Assembly (NCBI RefSeq): GCF_009604425.1
Contig: NZ_WEGI01000006.1
Span: forward strand, 372,001 to 436,000
Origin: Nocardia aurantia
GTDB taxonomy: Bacteria; Actinomycetota; Actinomycetes; Mycobacteriales; Mycobacteriaceae
Direction of reading: 5' to 3'
Length of the DNA: 64,000 bases
Made by a program: the position numbers and the translations under genes. This document shows, piece after piece, positions 17,430 to 26,354 of the stretch (position 1 is the stretch's first letter; the number at the start of each line of letters is the position of its first letter). The notes below the pieces were generated by a model, which was given only the letters and a program-made list of their open reading frames with translations, did no database searches and was not told where the DNA came from.

Positions 17430-18635
17430 TCAGCTCCGGGTACCGGTGTCGACCAGGCCGGCCGCGAAGTCCGCCAGCGGGTTCTCGTCGCAGGCGCGCT
17501 GCGGCATACCGGGCAGGCCGAGGGTGACCTTCTTGCCGCGATGCGAGTGGTCGCCGGTGGGCTTGGGGGCATCGGTCCGGTCGGCATTGGCCAGGGCCGA
17601 TTCGCCGTGTCCGCGAACACATTCCGGGTCCGGCCCGTCCAGCGGCAGGCCGGTGAAGAATTTGGCGGCCATGCAGCCGCCGCGGCAGCTGTCGTAGGCG
17701 GAGCAGGAGGTGCAGGCGCCGCCGGTCTGCGGCCGGCGCAGCTCGGTGAACAGCTCCGATTCGCGCCAGACCTGCTCGAAACCGCCCGTGTCGCGGACAT
17801 TTCCAGCGAGGAAGTTGTCGTGGATGGCGAACGGGCAGGCGTACACGTCGCCGACCGGATCGACCAGGCAGACCACGCGGCCGGCGCCGCACAGGTTCAG
17901 GCCGGGCAGCGATTCGCCGTAACCCGCGAGGTGGAAGAAGGAGTCGCCGGTCAGCACCCGCTCGCCGTGGCCGAGCAGCCAGTCGTACAGCTCGCGCTGC
18001 TGGGCCGGCAGCAGGTGCAGGTCGTCCCACACGTCGGCGCCGCGACCGGAGGGGCGCAGGCGGGTCAGGCGCAGCTGCGCGCCGTAACGGTCGGCGATGG
18101 CGGCGAATTCGTCGAGCTGGCCGACATTGTGCCGGGTCATCACGACCGACAGCTTCATGTCCTTCGCGCCCGCGGCGGCCAGCCGGTCCAGCGCGCGCAT
18201 CGAGGTGGCGTACGAACCCGCGCCGCGCACCGCGTCGTTGATCTCCGCGGTGGCGCCGTCCAGCGAGATCTGCACGTCCACATAGCTGTTGCCGGCGACC
18301 TTGCGGGCCGCCTCGTCGGTGATGCGAATACCGTTGGTGGAGAACTTGACTCCGACATGGTGATCGGTCGCGTAGTCGACCAGTTCCCAGAAGTCCGGGC
18401 GCACGGTCGGTTCCCCGCCGCCGATGTTGACGTAGAACACCTGCATCCGCTCGAACTCATCGATCAGCGACTTGCATTCGGCGGTGGTCAGTTCCCGCGG
18501 ATCGCGCCGGCCCGAGCTGGACAGGCAGTGCACACAGGACAGGTTGCAGGCGTAGGTCAGTTCCCAGGTCAGGCAGATGGGCGATTCGAGCCCGAACTGG
18601 AATTGTTCGACCAGGGGCAGCGGGGTGGCGGTCAC
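17430..18635 (-). CDS. mftC: Mycofactocin radical SAM maturase MftC
   Basis: 401 residues, GTG start overlapping the mftB stop (GTGA). The radical SAM cluster motif is C30-x3-C34-x2-C37 (CNLSCVHC), followed by GGGEPTVRPDF. The C-terminal SPASM part supplies further cluster cysteines (LCGAGRVVC, DVYACPF, GACTSCSAYDSCRGGC). MftC decarboxylates the C-terminal Tyr of MftA and then cross-links it to the preceding Val. The length, including a tail beyond residue 345, fits the family. Confidence 0.95.
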   Translation of the reverse strand: MTATPLPLVEQFQFGLESPICLTWELTYACNLSCVHCLSSSGRRDPRELTTAECKSLIDEFERMQVFYVNIGGGEPTVRPDFWELVDYATDHHVGVKFSTNGIRITDEAARKVAGNSYVDVQISLDGATAEINDAVRGAGSYATSMRALDRLAAAGAKDMKLSVVMTRHNVGQLDEFAAIADRYGAQLRLTRLRPSGRGADVWDDLHLLPAQQRELYDWLLGHGERVLTGDSFFHLAGYGESLPGLNLCGAGRVVCLVDPVGDVYACPFAIHDNFLAGNVRDTGGFEQVWRESELFTELRRPQTGGACTSCSAYDSCRGGCMAAKFFTGLPLDGPDPECVRGHGESALANADRTDAPKPTGDHSHRGKKVTLGLPGMPQRACDENPLADFAAGLVDTGTRS

Positions 18636-18958
18636 TGCGGATCGGTCCTTTCCCGGATCATGTCGGAGGCCGCGAGGGCGGCGAGGGCGGTGCGGTAGAC
18701 GGGCAGGTCGGCCTCGGTGAGCCCGGCCGCCAGACAGGCGTCCCGGGCGGTGGCCGATTCGGCCAGGCCCTGCAGGACCGTGAACAACGTGCGGTTCTTC
18801 AGGAAGGACAGCCGCCGGTTCCCGAAGTGGTAGAGCATCGCGCCGAACCGTTCGGGCCGGATCGACACCAGCTCCGACACCTGCCAGGCGGCCTCGAGGT
18901 CGAACGGGGCGGGCGCCGCCGGGGCAGCGCCCGCGGCGGCGTCCAGGTCAGTAGACAC
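18632..18958 (-). CDS. mftB: Mycofactocin precursor-binding chaperone MftB
   Basis: 108 residues from GTG 18958; this start lies inside the end of mftA, an 11-base overlap. After an Ala/Pro-rich N-terminus of about 20 residues comes a PqqD-like RiPP recognition element (WQVSELVSIRPERFGAML, RRLSFLKNRTLFTVL). MftB binds the MftA leader and presents it to MftC. The overlap on both sides (mftA, mftC) ties the three products together. A longer upstream reading in this frame is a shadow of mftA. Confidence 0.88.
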   Translation of the reverse strand: MSTDLDAAAGAAPAAPAPFDLEAAWQVSELVSIRPERFGAMLYHFGNRRLSFLKNRTLFTVLQGLAESATARDACLAAGLTEADLPVYRTALAALAASDMIRERTDPQ

Positions 18959-19040
18959 CGCACATTCCGTCGATCGACACCTCTTCGACCAGCAGGTCGT
19001 CGAGCAGTTCGGTGGATTGGTCGACCTTGTTCTCAGCCAT
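18948..19040 (-). CDS. mftA: Mycofactocin precursor peptide MftA
   Basis: 30 codons, too short for ordinary gene calling, read directly from the sequence. The peptide begins MAENKVDQSTELLDDLL (leader recognised by MftB) and ends in the invariant core IDGMCGVY, whose final Val-Tyr pair becomes the mycofactocin redox centre. GGAGGCC precedes the ATG. It is the first gene of the mft operon and divergent from mftR. Confidence 0.96.
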   Translation of the reverse strand: MAENKVDQSTELLDDLLVEEVSIDGMCGVY

Positions 19041-19061
19041 GTCGGCCTCCTTTTTCGCGTG

Positions 19062-19090
19062 TGACGGTAATCATGTTCTCTTCGTAAGAT
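19062..19090 (+). promoter_or_regulatory. Possible mftR promoter
   Basis: TGACGG (19062-19067) and TAAGAT (19085-19090) are separated by 17 bases. The -10 hexamer lies 11 bases before the GTG start of mftR, which would make that mRNA leaderless or nearly so. Prediction by sequence only. Confidence 0.4.
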
Positions 19091-19092
19091 AA

Positions 19093-19107
19093 TGTCACAA
19101 CGTGACA
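19093..19107. promoter_or_regulatory. Probable MftR operator
   Basis: A perfect inverted repeat TGTCAC-AAC-GTGACA lies between the divergent mftA and mftR genes and covers the GTG start codon of mftR. A half-site-like GTGTGACG lies 30 bases upstream. Binding here would block mftR transcription start, as expected for an autoregulated TetR protein. Confidence 0.6.
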
Positions 19108-19749
19108 GAAACAAGACCCGGGTCCCGCGGCCGTCCCCGGCGGACGAGCAACCGCAACCTCGAGCTCATCGCGCTGCGGCTGTTCGCCGAGCAGGGTTTC
19201 GAGGAGACCACGGTCGACCAGATCGCGGCCGCCGCCGGGGTCAGCCCCCGCACGTTCTTCCGCTACTTCGAGTCGAAGGCGGCGGTGCTGCTGAACGAGT
19301 TCGACCAGGAAGTCACGACCATCCGCACCCTGCTCGCCGAATCGCCGGCCGAGCTGTCGGTGATGGACGCGGTACGCCGGGCCGTCCTCGCCGCCAACAG
19401 CTACAGCGCCGAGGACGTGCCGGAACTGCGTGCGCGGGTCGGCCTGCTCGGATCGGTGCCGGAACTGGCCGCCAGCGCGGCCGTGCACTACGACGCCTGG
19501 GAGCGCGCGATCAGCGAATTCGTCGCGCAGCGCACCGGCGGCTCGCCGGATTCGCTGGCCGCGCTCGCCGTCGGCCGCGCGACGCTGGCAGTGTGCCGGG
19601 CCGCCTACGACCGGTGGGTGGCCGAGGCCGAGGCCGACCTCATCGTCTACCTCGACGCCGCGCTGTCCGCGCTGCGATCCGGCTTCGACGACGCCACGCT
19701 CGGCGTGCCCGGCGCCGGCGCGGATGTGAAGTCCGTCGCGCCACGATGA
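19102..19749 (+). CDS. mftR: TetR-family regulator of the mycofactocin locus, MftR
   Basis: 215 residues, GTG start within the operator palindrome. The HTH is canonical (LRLFAEQGFEETTVDQIAAAAGVSPRTFFRYFESK); the remaining helices form the ligand domain. A TetR gene divergent from mftA is the usual MftR position; the mycobacterial protein is reported to respond to long-chain acyl-CoA. Control of mftA-D and of itself is likely. Confidence 0.9.
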   Translation: MTETRPGSRGRPRRTSNRNLELIALRLFAEQGFEETTVDQIAAAAGVSPRTFFRYFESKAAVLLNEFDQEVTTIRTLLAESPAELSVMDAVRRAVLAANSYSAEDVPELRARVGLLGSVPELAASAAVHYDAWERAISEFVAQRTGGSPDSLAALAVGRATLAVCRAAYDRWVAEAEADLIVYLDAALSALRSGFDDATLGVPGAGADVKSVAPR

Positions 19750-19826
19750 GAATGTCCGATGGCCGCTGGAGCGGAACGCCCATACTCGGCATACTGCACA
19801 TCGGCACACCGAACGGTAGGGATCGA

Positions 19827-20726
19827 ATGCGCATGCACGGCAGCACGACACCGATCACGCGCCGGCTGGCGCACACGGCCGCGGCGGCCGCGCTGACCCT
19901 CGGCGGCGCCGCGCTCGCCGGTCCCGCCGCGGCCGACGAGGCCGCGATCCACTATGTGGCACTGGGTGATTCGTTCGCGGCCGGCGCGGGCATCTTCCCC
20001 GAACGCGATCTGGACACCTGCATGCGATCGCAGGTGGACTACCCCACGCTGGTCGCCGCGCAACTGCACGCGGGCACCTTCCACGACGCGACCTGCGGGG
20101 GCGCCACCCTGTCGAACCTGTACCGCCCGCAGCCGCCGGTGACGGGCCGCGGCGCGGCGAGCCCGCCGCAGCTCGACGCGGTCACCCCCGACACCACCCT
20201 GGTCACGATGACCATGGGCGGCAACGACATCGGGCTCGCGGGGCAGGCGCTGCACTGCTTCAACGCGCTGCCGCAGCCCTTCGGCCGGTCGTGCACCGCG
20301 GCGTTCACCGCCGGCGGCGGCGACGGGATGGGCGATCGGCTGACCGCGCTGATTCCGACCTACGGCCGCGCGCTCGACGACATCCACGCCCGCGCGCCCC
20401 GGGCCACCGTGGTGGTCGTGGGGTATCCGACCGTCTCCCCGCCCGGCGGCTGCCCGCAGCAACCGGTCTGGCCCGCCGACGTGGACTACCTGCGCGGTGT
20501 GCTCGACCGCCTCAACGATCTGCTGCGCACCGCCGCGGCCCGGCACGACGCCCGGTACGTCGACACCGCCGCGCCCAGCGTGGGTCACGACATGTGCGCG
20601 GCTCCCGCGCAGCAGTGGGTGAACGGGCTGATCCCGTCGTTCGGCACGCCGTCGATCGCGCCGCTGCATCCCAACGCGCTCGGTGAGCAGGCCATGGCCC
20701 GGGAGGTCGTCGCCGCGCTCGGCTGA
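19827..20726 (+). CDS. Secreted SGNH/GDSL hydrolase
   Basis: 299 residues from ATG 19827. A signal peptide (about 1-36, RRLAHTAAAAALTLGG ... AAAD) precedes an SGNH domain: GDSFAAGAG (block I, nucleophile Ser), the conserved Gly in CGGATLSNL, GGND (block III) and PLHPN (block V, catalytic His with Asp replaced in spacing). Several paired cysteines suggest disulfides outside the cell, as in Streptomyces-type secreted lipases and esterases. It starts 77 bases after mftR with no evident functional tie. Confidence 0.9.
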   Translation: MRMHGSTTPITRRLAHTAAAAALTLGGAALAGPAAADEAAIHYVALGDSFAAGAGIFPERDLDTCMRSQVDYPTLVAAQLHAGTFHDATCGGATLSNLYRPQPPVTGRGAASPPQLDAVTPDTTLVTMTMGGNDIGLAGQALHCFNALPQPFGRSCTAAFTAGGGDGMGDRLTALIPTYGRALDDIHARAPRATVVVVGYPTVSPPGGCPQQPVWPADVDYLRGVLDRLNDLLRTAAARHDARYVDTAAPSVGHDMCAAPAQQWVNGLIPSFGTPSIAPLHPNALGEQAMAREVVAALG

Positions 20727-20919
20727 ACCCGGCCGGATTCCGGAACTTCCTGGGCGCGAGCATATTCGGCTTCCCCGGACATCGGGCCGGCATGGACGGT
20801 GTCCGCGACGCCGCTGCCTCCGGACCCTTCGCGGTCGTATGAGGCGGCGGACACCACGAGGCCCACGAACTCGATTGTCTTGGCGGCCATGCCGATTCGG
20901 TGCCGAATTCCCCGGACGA

Positions 20920-22269
20920 TCAGTCCCGGCAGAGCGCCGGCCGCTTGCTGTCGAATCGCCAACCTGGCACCAGGTACCGCATGGCGACGGCGTCGTCGCG
21001 ACCGCCGAGACCCTCCCGCAGATACAGCTCGTGCGCGGCGGCGACCCGCTCCGGATCGAGCTCCACCCCGAGCCCCGGCGCGTCGCCGACCGTGAGGTAT
21101 CCGCCGCTGATCACCGGCGGCTCGACGGTGAGCCGCTGGCCGTCCTGCCAGATCCAGTGGGTGTCGATGGCCGTGATATCGCCCGGCGCGGCGGCGGCGA
21201 CCTGGGTGAACATCGCCAGCGACACGTCGAAGTGGTTGTTGGAGTGCGACCCCCAGGTCAGCCCCCACGCCTGGCACAGCTGCGCGACCCGCACCGAGCC
21301 GTGCATGGTCCAGAAATGCGGATCGGCCAGCGGGATGTCGACCGCGTCGGCCTTCACCGCGTGGCCGAGCTCCCGCCAGTCGGTGGCGATCATGTTGGTG
21401 GCCGTCCGCAACCCGGTGGCGCGCTTGAACTCCGCCATCACCTCCCGGCCCGAGTACCCGTCCTCGGCCCCCACCGGATCCTCGGCGTAGGCGAGCACAT
21501 CGGCCAACTGCCGCCCCAGCGCAATCGCGTCCCGCAGCAGCCACCCCCCGTTCGGGTCGAGCGTCACCCGGGCGGCCGGGAACCGTTCGGCCAGCGCCCG
21601 GACCACCTCGGCCTCCGCCGCCCCGGCCAGCACGCCGCCCTTCAGTTTGAAGTCGTCGAACCCGTACCGGGCGTGCGCGGCCTCGGCCAGCCGGACCACC
21701 GCCTCCGGACCGAGCGCCTGCTCGTGCCGCAACCGCATCCACTCGTCGGCGTCCGCGGCCTCGTCGCCCGGCCCTCGATAGCCGAGATCGGTCCGGTTCC
21801 GATCCCCGACGAAGAACAGATACCCCAACGCCCGCACCCGATCCCGCTGCCGCCCGTCCCCGAGCAACGCCGCCACCGGCAACCCGAGATGCCGCCCGAG
21901 CAGATCCAGCAACGCCGACTCGACCGCCGTCACCGCGTGCACCGCGACCCGCAGATCGAAGGTCTGCGCACCCCGCCCACCGGCATCGCGCCCCCCGAAC
22001 ACCCGCCGCATCTCCGCGAGCACCGCATGGTGATCCCCGACCCGCCGCCCGATCACCAAAGGCCGCGCCTCCTCGAGCGTCCGCCGGATCGCATCCCCAC
22101 CCGGCACCTCACCGAGCCCGGTATTCCCCTCGGAGTCCTCGACGATCACCAGATTCCGGGTGAAGTAAGGACCATGCGCCCCACTGAGATTCAGCAACAT
22201 ACTGTCGTGCCCGGCCACCGGCACGACCCGCATCCCGGTGACGACGGGCACTCCGACGGAAACGGTCAT
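20920..22269 (-). CDS. gudD: Glucarate dehydratase
   Basis: 449 residues from ATG 22269, chosen because AGGAAG stands six bases upstream; a TTG six bases earlier overlaps that site. Enolase-superfamily residues are all visible: FKLKGG (K-x-K base), LDPNGGW and AEDPVG (metal ligands), TNMIATDW, and SHSNNHFDVSL with the second base His. These fit D-glucarate dehydratase, which makes 5-keto-4-deoxy-glucarate. No keto-deoxy-glucarate dehydratase gene adjoins it; an ALDH resembling ketoglutarate semialdehyde dehydrogenase lies 25 kb away. Confidence 0.9.
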   Translation of the reverse strand: MTVSVGVPVVTGMRVVPVAGHDSMLLNLSGAHGPYFTRNLVIVEDSEGNTGLGEVPGGDAIRRTLEEARPLVIGRRVGDHHAVLAEMRRVFGGRDAGGRGAQTFDLRVAVHAVTAVESALLDLLGRHLGLPVAALLGDGRQRDRVRALGYLFFVGDRNRTDLGYRGPGDEAADADEWMRLRHEQALGPEAVVRLAEAAHARYGFDDFKLKGGVLAGAAEAEVVRALAERFPAARVTLDPNGGWLLRDAIALGRQLADVLAYAEDPVGAEDGYSGREVMAEFKRATGLRTATNMIATDWRELGHAVKADAVDIPLADPHFWTMHGSVRVAQLCQAWGLTWGSHSNNHFDVSLAMFTQVAAAAPGDITAIDTHWIWQDGQRLTVEPPVISGGYLTVGDAPGLGVELDPERVAAAHELYLREGLGGRDDAVAMRYLVPGWRFDSKRPALCRD

Positions 22270-22554
22270 CGTCAACTTCCTGCGAGGTGAGCGGGCCGGT
22301 CACGGCCGCGCGGGATCACGCCCGAAATTAGCCCCTGAGGTGATGCCCGTCCAACACCGATCACGCACGGACCGATACCCGATCGGCACCGATTCCGCCC
22401 GGTCACCGATTCCCGGCGGGCCGGCCGCATACGCCCGAGCACCGGCTCATGGGTCAGTTCACAAGGCGCGCCGCTCGTGCCGGGCGCGGTCCACAGTCCC
22501 GGCGAATCGGACGCGAGGCGACGGCGTATTCCGCTCGTGGCACCGACCCACTGC

Positions 22555-23769
22555 TCAGTGGGCCGCGGGGACCGGTTCGGGGCGCCCGGCGCGGATCGTG
22601 AGCAGGCGGGCGGTCAGTCCGAGCGCTGCGCTGGCGACGACGGTGACGGCCATCGGGATTCCGGTGGCCGAACCGCCGAGGCCGACCAGGGGCGAGACCA
22701 GGGCGCCGAGGGTGAATTGGAGGGCGCCCATCAGGGCGCTGGCGGTGCCCTTGGCGTGCGGGGCGAGGCCGACGGCGAGGGCGGTGGCGTTGCCGGCGAT
22801 CAGGGGGAAGGCGGCGACCTGCACGAACAGGGCGGGGAGGACCGCGGCGGCGGGGGCGCCGGCCAGCAGCAGGATCAGAACGAGCACGCCGAAACCGAAC
22901 ATGACCAGCTGGCCGACGGTCAGCAGGACCTCCGCGCGGACGCGGGCGGTCAGTCTGGAGGCCAGTGCGCCGACGACGACCATGCCGAGGGCGTTGGTGG
23001 CGAAGACGACCGTGTACTCGGTGGTCGACAGGCCGAGCACGTTCTGGATCACGAACGGGGACGCGGAGATGTAGGCCATCAGGGCGCCGAAGCCGAGGGC
23101 GAAGGCGAGGGTGTAGCCGAGGTAGCCGCGGTCGGTGAGCAGGGCGGCGATCGCGCGGGTGGTGCTGGTGAAACCGCCGGTGTGGCGGCGTTCGGGGGCG
23201 AGCGATTCCGGCACCACCAGCAGCGCGCCCGCGAACATCACCGCGTAGATCGCGGCGAGCACCCAGAACTCGAGTCGCCATCCGTGCGGGGCCAGCGCGC
23301 CGCCGAGCAGCGGCGCCACCACGGGGGCGAAGCCGCTCAGGCTCGCGAACAGGGTGAAGATGCGGGCCGCGGCGGCTCCGGCGGTCCGGTCGGCGGCGAC
23401 GGCACGGCTGATCACGATGCCCGCGGCGCCGGTGAAGCCCTGGACGAAGCGCGCCGCGATCAGGACCCAGATGTTCGGGGCGAGGGCGCAGACCAGGGTG
23501 GCCAGCAGGGCGATCGCGCTGCCGATCAGCAGCGGGCGGCGGCGGCCGAGGCGGTCCGACAGCGGGCCGATCACCAGCTGGCCCAGGGCCAGGCCGATCA
23601 GGAAGGTGGTCAGGGTGAGCTGGACACTCGCGGCGCTGGTGTGCAGGTCGGCGGCCAGCCGGGTGAACGCCGGGAGGTACATGTCGATGGAGAACGGCGC
23701 CAGCGCCGACAACAGCGCGAGCACCACCAGCAACGATCCGGGCACCCCCGGCCGGCCACGGCTCACCAC
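22555..23769 (-). CDS. Bcr/CflA-type multidrug efflux MFS transporter
   Basis: 404 residues, GTG start with GGAGGT six bases upstream. Twelve hydrophobic helices are evident. The first-helix motif SIDMYLPAFTRLAADL and the loop DRLGRRRPLL are those of the Bcr/CflA drug exporters (proton antiport). It is a single-gene unit between the 279-base gap after gudD and a divergent small gene. Substrates are not predictable. Confidence 0.88.
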   Translation of the reverse strand: MVSRGRPGVPGSLLVVLALLSALAPFSIDMYLPAFTRLAADLHTSAASVQLTLTTFLIGLALGQLVIGPLSDRLGRRRPLLIGSAIALLATLVCALAPNIWVLIAARFVQGFTGAAGIVISRAVAADRTAGAAAARIFTLFASLSGFAPVVAPLLGGALAPHGWRLEFWVLAAIYAVMFAGALLVVPESLAPERRHTGGFTSTTRAIAALLTDRGYLGYTLAFALGFGALMAYISASPFVIQNVLGLSTTEYTVVFATNALGMVVVGALASRLTARVRAEVLLTVGQLVMFGFGVLVLILLLAGAPAAAVLPALFVQVAAFPLIAGNATALAVGLAPHAKGTASALMGALQFTLGALVSPLVGLGGSATGIPMAVTVVASAALGLTARLLTIRAGRPEPVPAAH

Positions 23770-23895
23770 CCGACCACCTCCTTCGAAATCCTTACCTCAT
23801 TCAACAGTCGGTGCCGACGGGCTCCCTCCCGCGGCCCGGCCGCGGCGGCCCAGCAGCGCCCCTACCTGCGAGATTGTCGTTCGCTTGTATGCGTA

Positions 23896-23906
23896 TTGAG
23901 ATTCTC
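23896..23906. promoter_or_regulatory. Short palindrome in a divergent promoter region
   Basis: TGAGA-T-TCTCA is a perfect 11-base palindrome, flanked by two copies of GCGTATT. It lies between the efflux pump gene and the gene at 23978. It may be an operator; the binding protein is unknown. Confidence 0.3.
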
Positions 23907-23977
23907 ATCACCGGCAAGTAGCGTATTCGAACAGGGCATATGGCCCTATTCGGCGACGTTGCTGGAGGGAGAACCCC

Positions 23978-24283
23978 ATGCAGTTCCTTGTCTTCGCTTC
24001 ACCGATCGCGGGTAAAGAGGACGAGTTCAACGAGTGGTACACGGGGGTGCACATCCCCGACATGTTGAAGATCCCGGCAGTCACCGCGGCCACCCGGATC
24101 CGGTTGCGCCCGGTCGGCGCCGAGGAGAAGCGGCCCGAGTACCTCACCACCTACGAGGTCGACGGCGACATCGACAGCCTGATCAAGGAGATCGGCGTGC
24201 GCACCCGCAACGGCGATTTCGGCCCGCTGCCGGACACCATCGACAAGACCTCGGTGCGGATGATCGTCGGGGAGCCCGCCTGA
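23978..24283 (+). CDS. Small dimeric alpha/beta-barrel (EthD/NIPSNAP-like) protein
   Basis: 101 residues with GGAGGGAG upstream of ATG 23978. The pattern FLVFASPIAGKEDEFNEWYTGVHIPDMLKIPAV, with the EWYTGVHIPD segment, is typical of EthD-like ferredoxin-fold proteins that accompany oxygenase pathways. It overlaps the following alpha/beta hydrolase gene (TGATG), so the two are translated together. The role is unproven; a binding or isomerase function on a ring-derived intermediate is a guess from context. Confidence 0.72.
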   Translation: MQFLVFASPIAGKEDEFNEWYTGVHIPDMLKIPAVTAATRIRLRPVGAEEKRPEYLTTYEVDGDIDSLIKEIGVRTRNGDFGPLPDTIDKTSVRMIVGEPA

Positions 24284-25146
24284 TGCCCTCGGTCGAGATC
24301 CTCGGGGGCAACGTCGAATACGAAATCCTCGGGGACAGCGGCGATCTCATCGTCCTCACGCCGGGTGGCCGGTTCAGCAAGGACTTTCGCGGGGTGCGGC
24401 CGCTGGCCGAGGGGCTCGTCGCCGGTGGCTACCGGGTCCTGTTGTGGGACCGGCCCAATTGTGGCGTCTCGGATGTCCAGTTCTTCGGGCCGACCGAATC
24501 CCACATGCGCGCAGCGGTTCTGGGTGAACTGCTCCGCACGCTGGACACCGGGCCGGTGATCCTGGCCGGTGGGTCCGGTGGCGCGCGCGACTCCATCGTC
24601 ACCACGGTCGAACACCCGGATCTGGTCCGGAAACTGGTGCTGTGGAACATCGTCGGCGGGGTGCAGGGCCAGTTCGTGCTCGGCTCCTACTATGTGGTGC
24701 CGACTCTGCTGGCGGTGCGGTCGTCGGGCATGGAAGCCGTTGCGGCACTGCCCGAATGGCAGACGCTGATCGAGGCGAATCCCAAGAACCGGGAGCGGAT
24801 CCTGAACCAGGACCGCGCCGAGTTCAACCGGCTGATGCTGCGCTGGCTGGAGGCCTACGTGCCGAAGCCCGGCCAGACCATCCCGGGCGTGCCGGACGAC
24901 CGGTTCGCCGACATCCGGGTTCCGACGCTGATCATCCGCGGCGGCAAGGACGACTACGACCACCCCAAGCGCACCTCGCTCGAGGTGCACTGCCTGATCG
25001 ACGGATCCGAGGTGATCGACCCGCCGTGGCCGGAGGACGCCTGGGAGCGCGCCACCGAGGCGCGGGCCCGCGGCGAGGACGTCGGCGGATTCGACACCTG
25101 GGTGCAGGCGGCGCCGCCGATTCTGGATTTCCTCGCGCGCAGCTGA
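24283..25146 (+). CDS. Alpha/beta-fold hydrolase
   Basis: 287 residues from ATG 24283, overlapping the previous stop. The nucleophile elbow is AGGSGGARD (G-x-S-x-G), an oxyanion-side LTPGGRFSKDF replaces the usual HG motif, WDRPNCGVSD is the typical strand-helix turn, and IRGGKDDYDHP holds a likely acid. The catalytic His is not obvious in the last 40 residues. Meta-cleavage-type C-C hydrolases and esterases share this fold. With its partner at 23978 it sits just before the diketone-hydrolase operon, so it may act in the same pathway. Confidence 0.8.
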   Translation: MPSVEILGGNVEYEILGDSGDLIVLTPGGRFSKDFRGVRPLAEGLVAGGYRVLLWDRPNCGVSDVQFFGPTESHMRAAVLGELLRTLDTGPVILAGGSGGARDSIVTTVEHPDLVRKLVLWNIVGGVQGQFVLGSYYVVPTLLAVRSSGMEAVAALPEWQTLIEANPKNRERILNQDRAEFNRLMLRWLEAYVPKPGQTIPGVPDDRFADIRVPTLIIRGGKDDYDHPKRTSLEVHCLIDGSEVIDPPWPEDAWERATEARARGEDVGGFDTWVQAAPPILDFLARS

Positions 25147-25162
25147 ATTCCGGACATTCGAG

Positions 25163-25186
25163 GGCCGGGGCCGAATCGCCCCGGCC
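25163..25186. terminator. Terminator-like hairpin between converging genes
   Basis: GGCCGGGGC (25163-25171) pairs perfectly with GCCCCGGCC (25178-25186) around a 6-base loop. It lies between the hydrolase stop and the stop of the opposite gene, and can act in both directions. Confidence 0.7.
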
Positions 25187-25188
25187 GC

Positions 25189-25650
25189 TCACACCTCGAC
25201 GATATTCACCTCGCAGTTCAGCGAGGCCTCGAGCGCGGTATGGATGCGGCTTTCCGGAATGCGCGCCAGATCGTTCGCGGCGATACGCACGGTGACCACG
25301 TCGAAACCGTCATCGGAATCCGCCCGGGAAATATCGCCGCTGATTCCGAAACCGGCCAGGACGCCGCGGACATCGTCGTCGGTGCCGCGGCTGATAAAGG
25401 TGACCGGCCCCGGTTCCGGGCTGGTCAGAAAGGTTTCGACGCATAATTTCGTGACCGCCGACTGCAATGCGGCGCCGTCGCTGCCGATCATCAGAACCTG
25501 CATTTCCCGGCGCGGATCGGACGGCCGTTCGAAGACCTCCATACCGTGCCGCGGCGCCTGCCCGGCAAAGGCGTCGGTGCGCTCCGACAGCAGTTCCGGT
25601 GTGAGTTCCCGAGCCGGGTCCACCTTGATTCGAATCACCGCAGTCCGCAT
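25189..25650 (-). CDS. Hypothetical protein
   Basis: 153 residues from ATG 25650 (MRTAVIRIKVDP). The sequence alternates strands and helices, with an N-terminal TAVIRIKVDP strand, a central VLMIGSDGAALQSAVTKLC and a C-terminal LEASLNCEVNIVEV; it may be two ferredoxin-like halves. There is no signal peptide or membrane helix. It follows the TetR gene on the same strand by 47 bases and may be co-transcribed with it. I recognise no family. Confidence 0.6.
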   Translation of the reverse strand: MRTAVIRIKVDPARELTPELLSERTDAFAGQAPRHGMEVFERPSDPRREMQVLMIGSDGAALQSAVTKLCVETFLTSPEPGPVTFISRGTDDDVRGVLAGFGISGDISRADSDDGFDVVTVRIAANDLARIPESRIHTALEASLNCEVNIVEV

Positions 25651-25697
25651 GTCCGCGATTCTAGCGGCGAAACAATTGCCCGCCGATACCCGGGCCG

Positions 25698-26354
25698 TCA
25701 GCCGGCCGCCGGCTCCGATTCGGCGCCGATCGCGCGCGACCCGGCCGGCAGGCCGCCGGTCCGCGACCACGGAACGCCCTCGAAGACCCGCACGAAATCC
25801 TCCGCGAATTCCACCAGATCCCGATGACCCAGATCGATGCCGAGGGTGGCCTCGTTCACGAGGGTGGCGCCGAGGCTGGAGATCATCACCGACAGGAGCG
25901 TGGGCGGCAGCGCGTCGAGGTCGACGCCGTGGCCGCGCATGATCACCGTGAGCGCGGCGATCTGACTTTCCCGGTATCGCTGTGCGTACGTGGCGAATTC
26001 GGCGCGGATGTCCTTGCGGTGATTGGACAGTGCCATGAATTCCATGAGCATCGCGGTGCCGTGCGGATCGGTGGCCACCTCCCACAGCGCGCGCATCGGA
26101 TTGTCGGAGGCCAGGGCCTTGCGCTGGCGTTCCAGATTCGCTTCCGCGCCGCGGCGGAACACGGCCAGGAACAAATCGTCCATGGTCGGGAAGTAGTAGT
26201 AGACGAGGGCCGGATTGACACCGGCCTTCGCCGCCACCCGGCGCGAGGTGGCCGCGGCGTAGCCCTCCTCGAGCATGATGTCGGCGGTGGCCGCGATCAA
26301 CTGATCACGTGTCTCGGTGTCGCCCTCGCGGCGGCGCTTGCGCGGTGTACTCAT
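25698..26354 (-). CDS. TetR-family transcriptional regulator
   Basis: 218 residues from ATG 26354 (MSTPRKRRR); the longer frame upstream runs through the promoter. HTH: AATADIMLEEGYAAATSRRVAAKAGVNPALVYYYFP. The C-terminal domain is helical with an acidic end. It is divergent from the ten-gene catabolic operon that begins at 26716, and the gap holds two palindromes, so it is the best candidate regulator of that operon. Confidence 0.9.
   Translation of the reverse strand: MSTPRKRRREGDTETRDQLIAATADIMLEEGYAAATSRRVAAKAGVNPALVYYYFPTMDDLFLAVFRRGAEANLERQRKALASDNPMRALWEVATDPHGTAMLMEFMALSNHRKDIRAEFATYAQRYRESQIAALTVIMRGHGVDLDALPPTLLSVMISSLGATLVNEATLGIDLGHRDLVEFAEDFVRVFEGVPWSRTGGLPAGSRAIGAESEPAAG

Noticed and set aside
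19092..19826. Long N-terminal extension of the SGNH hydrolase through mftR
   Set aside because: Out of frame with the good TetR gene; the signal peptide at 19827 marks the true start.
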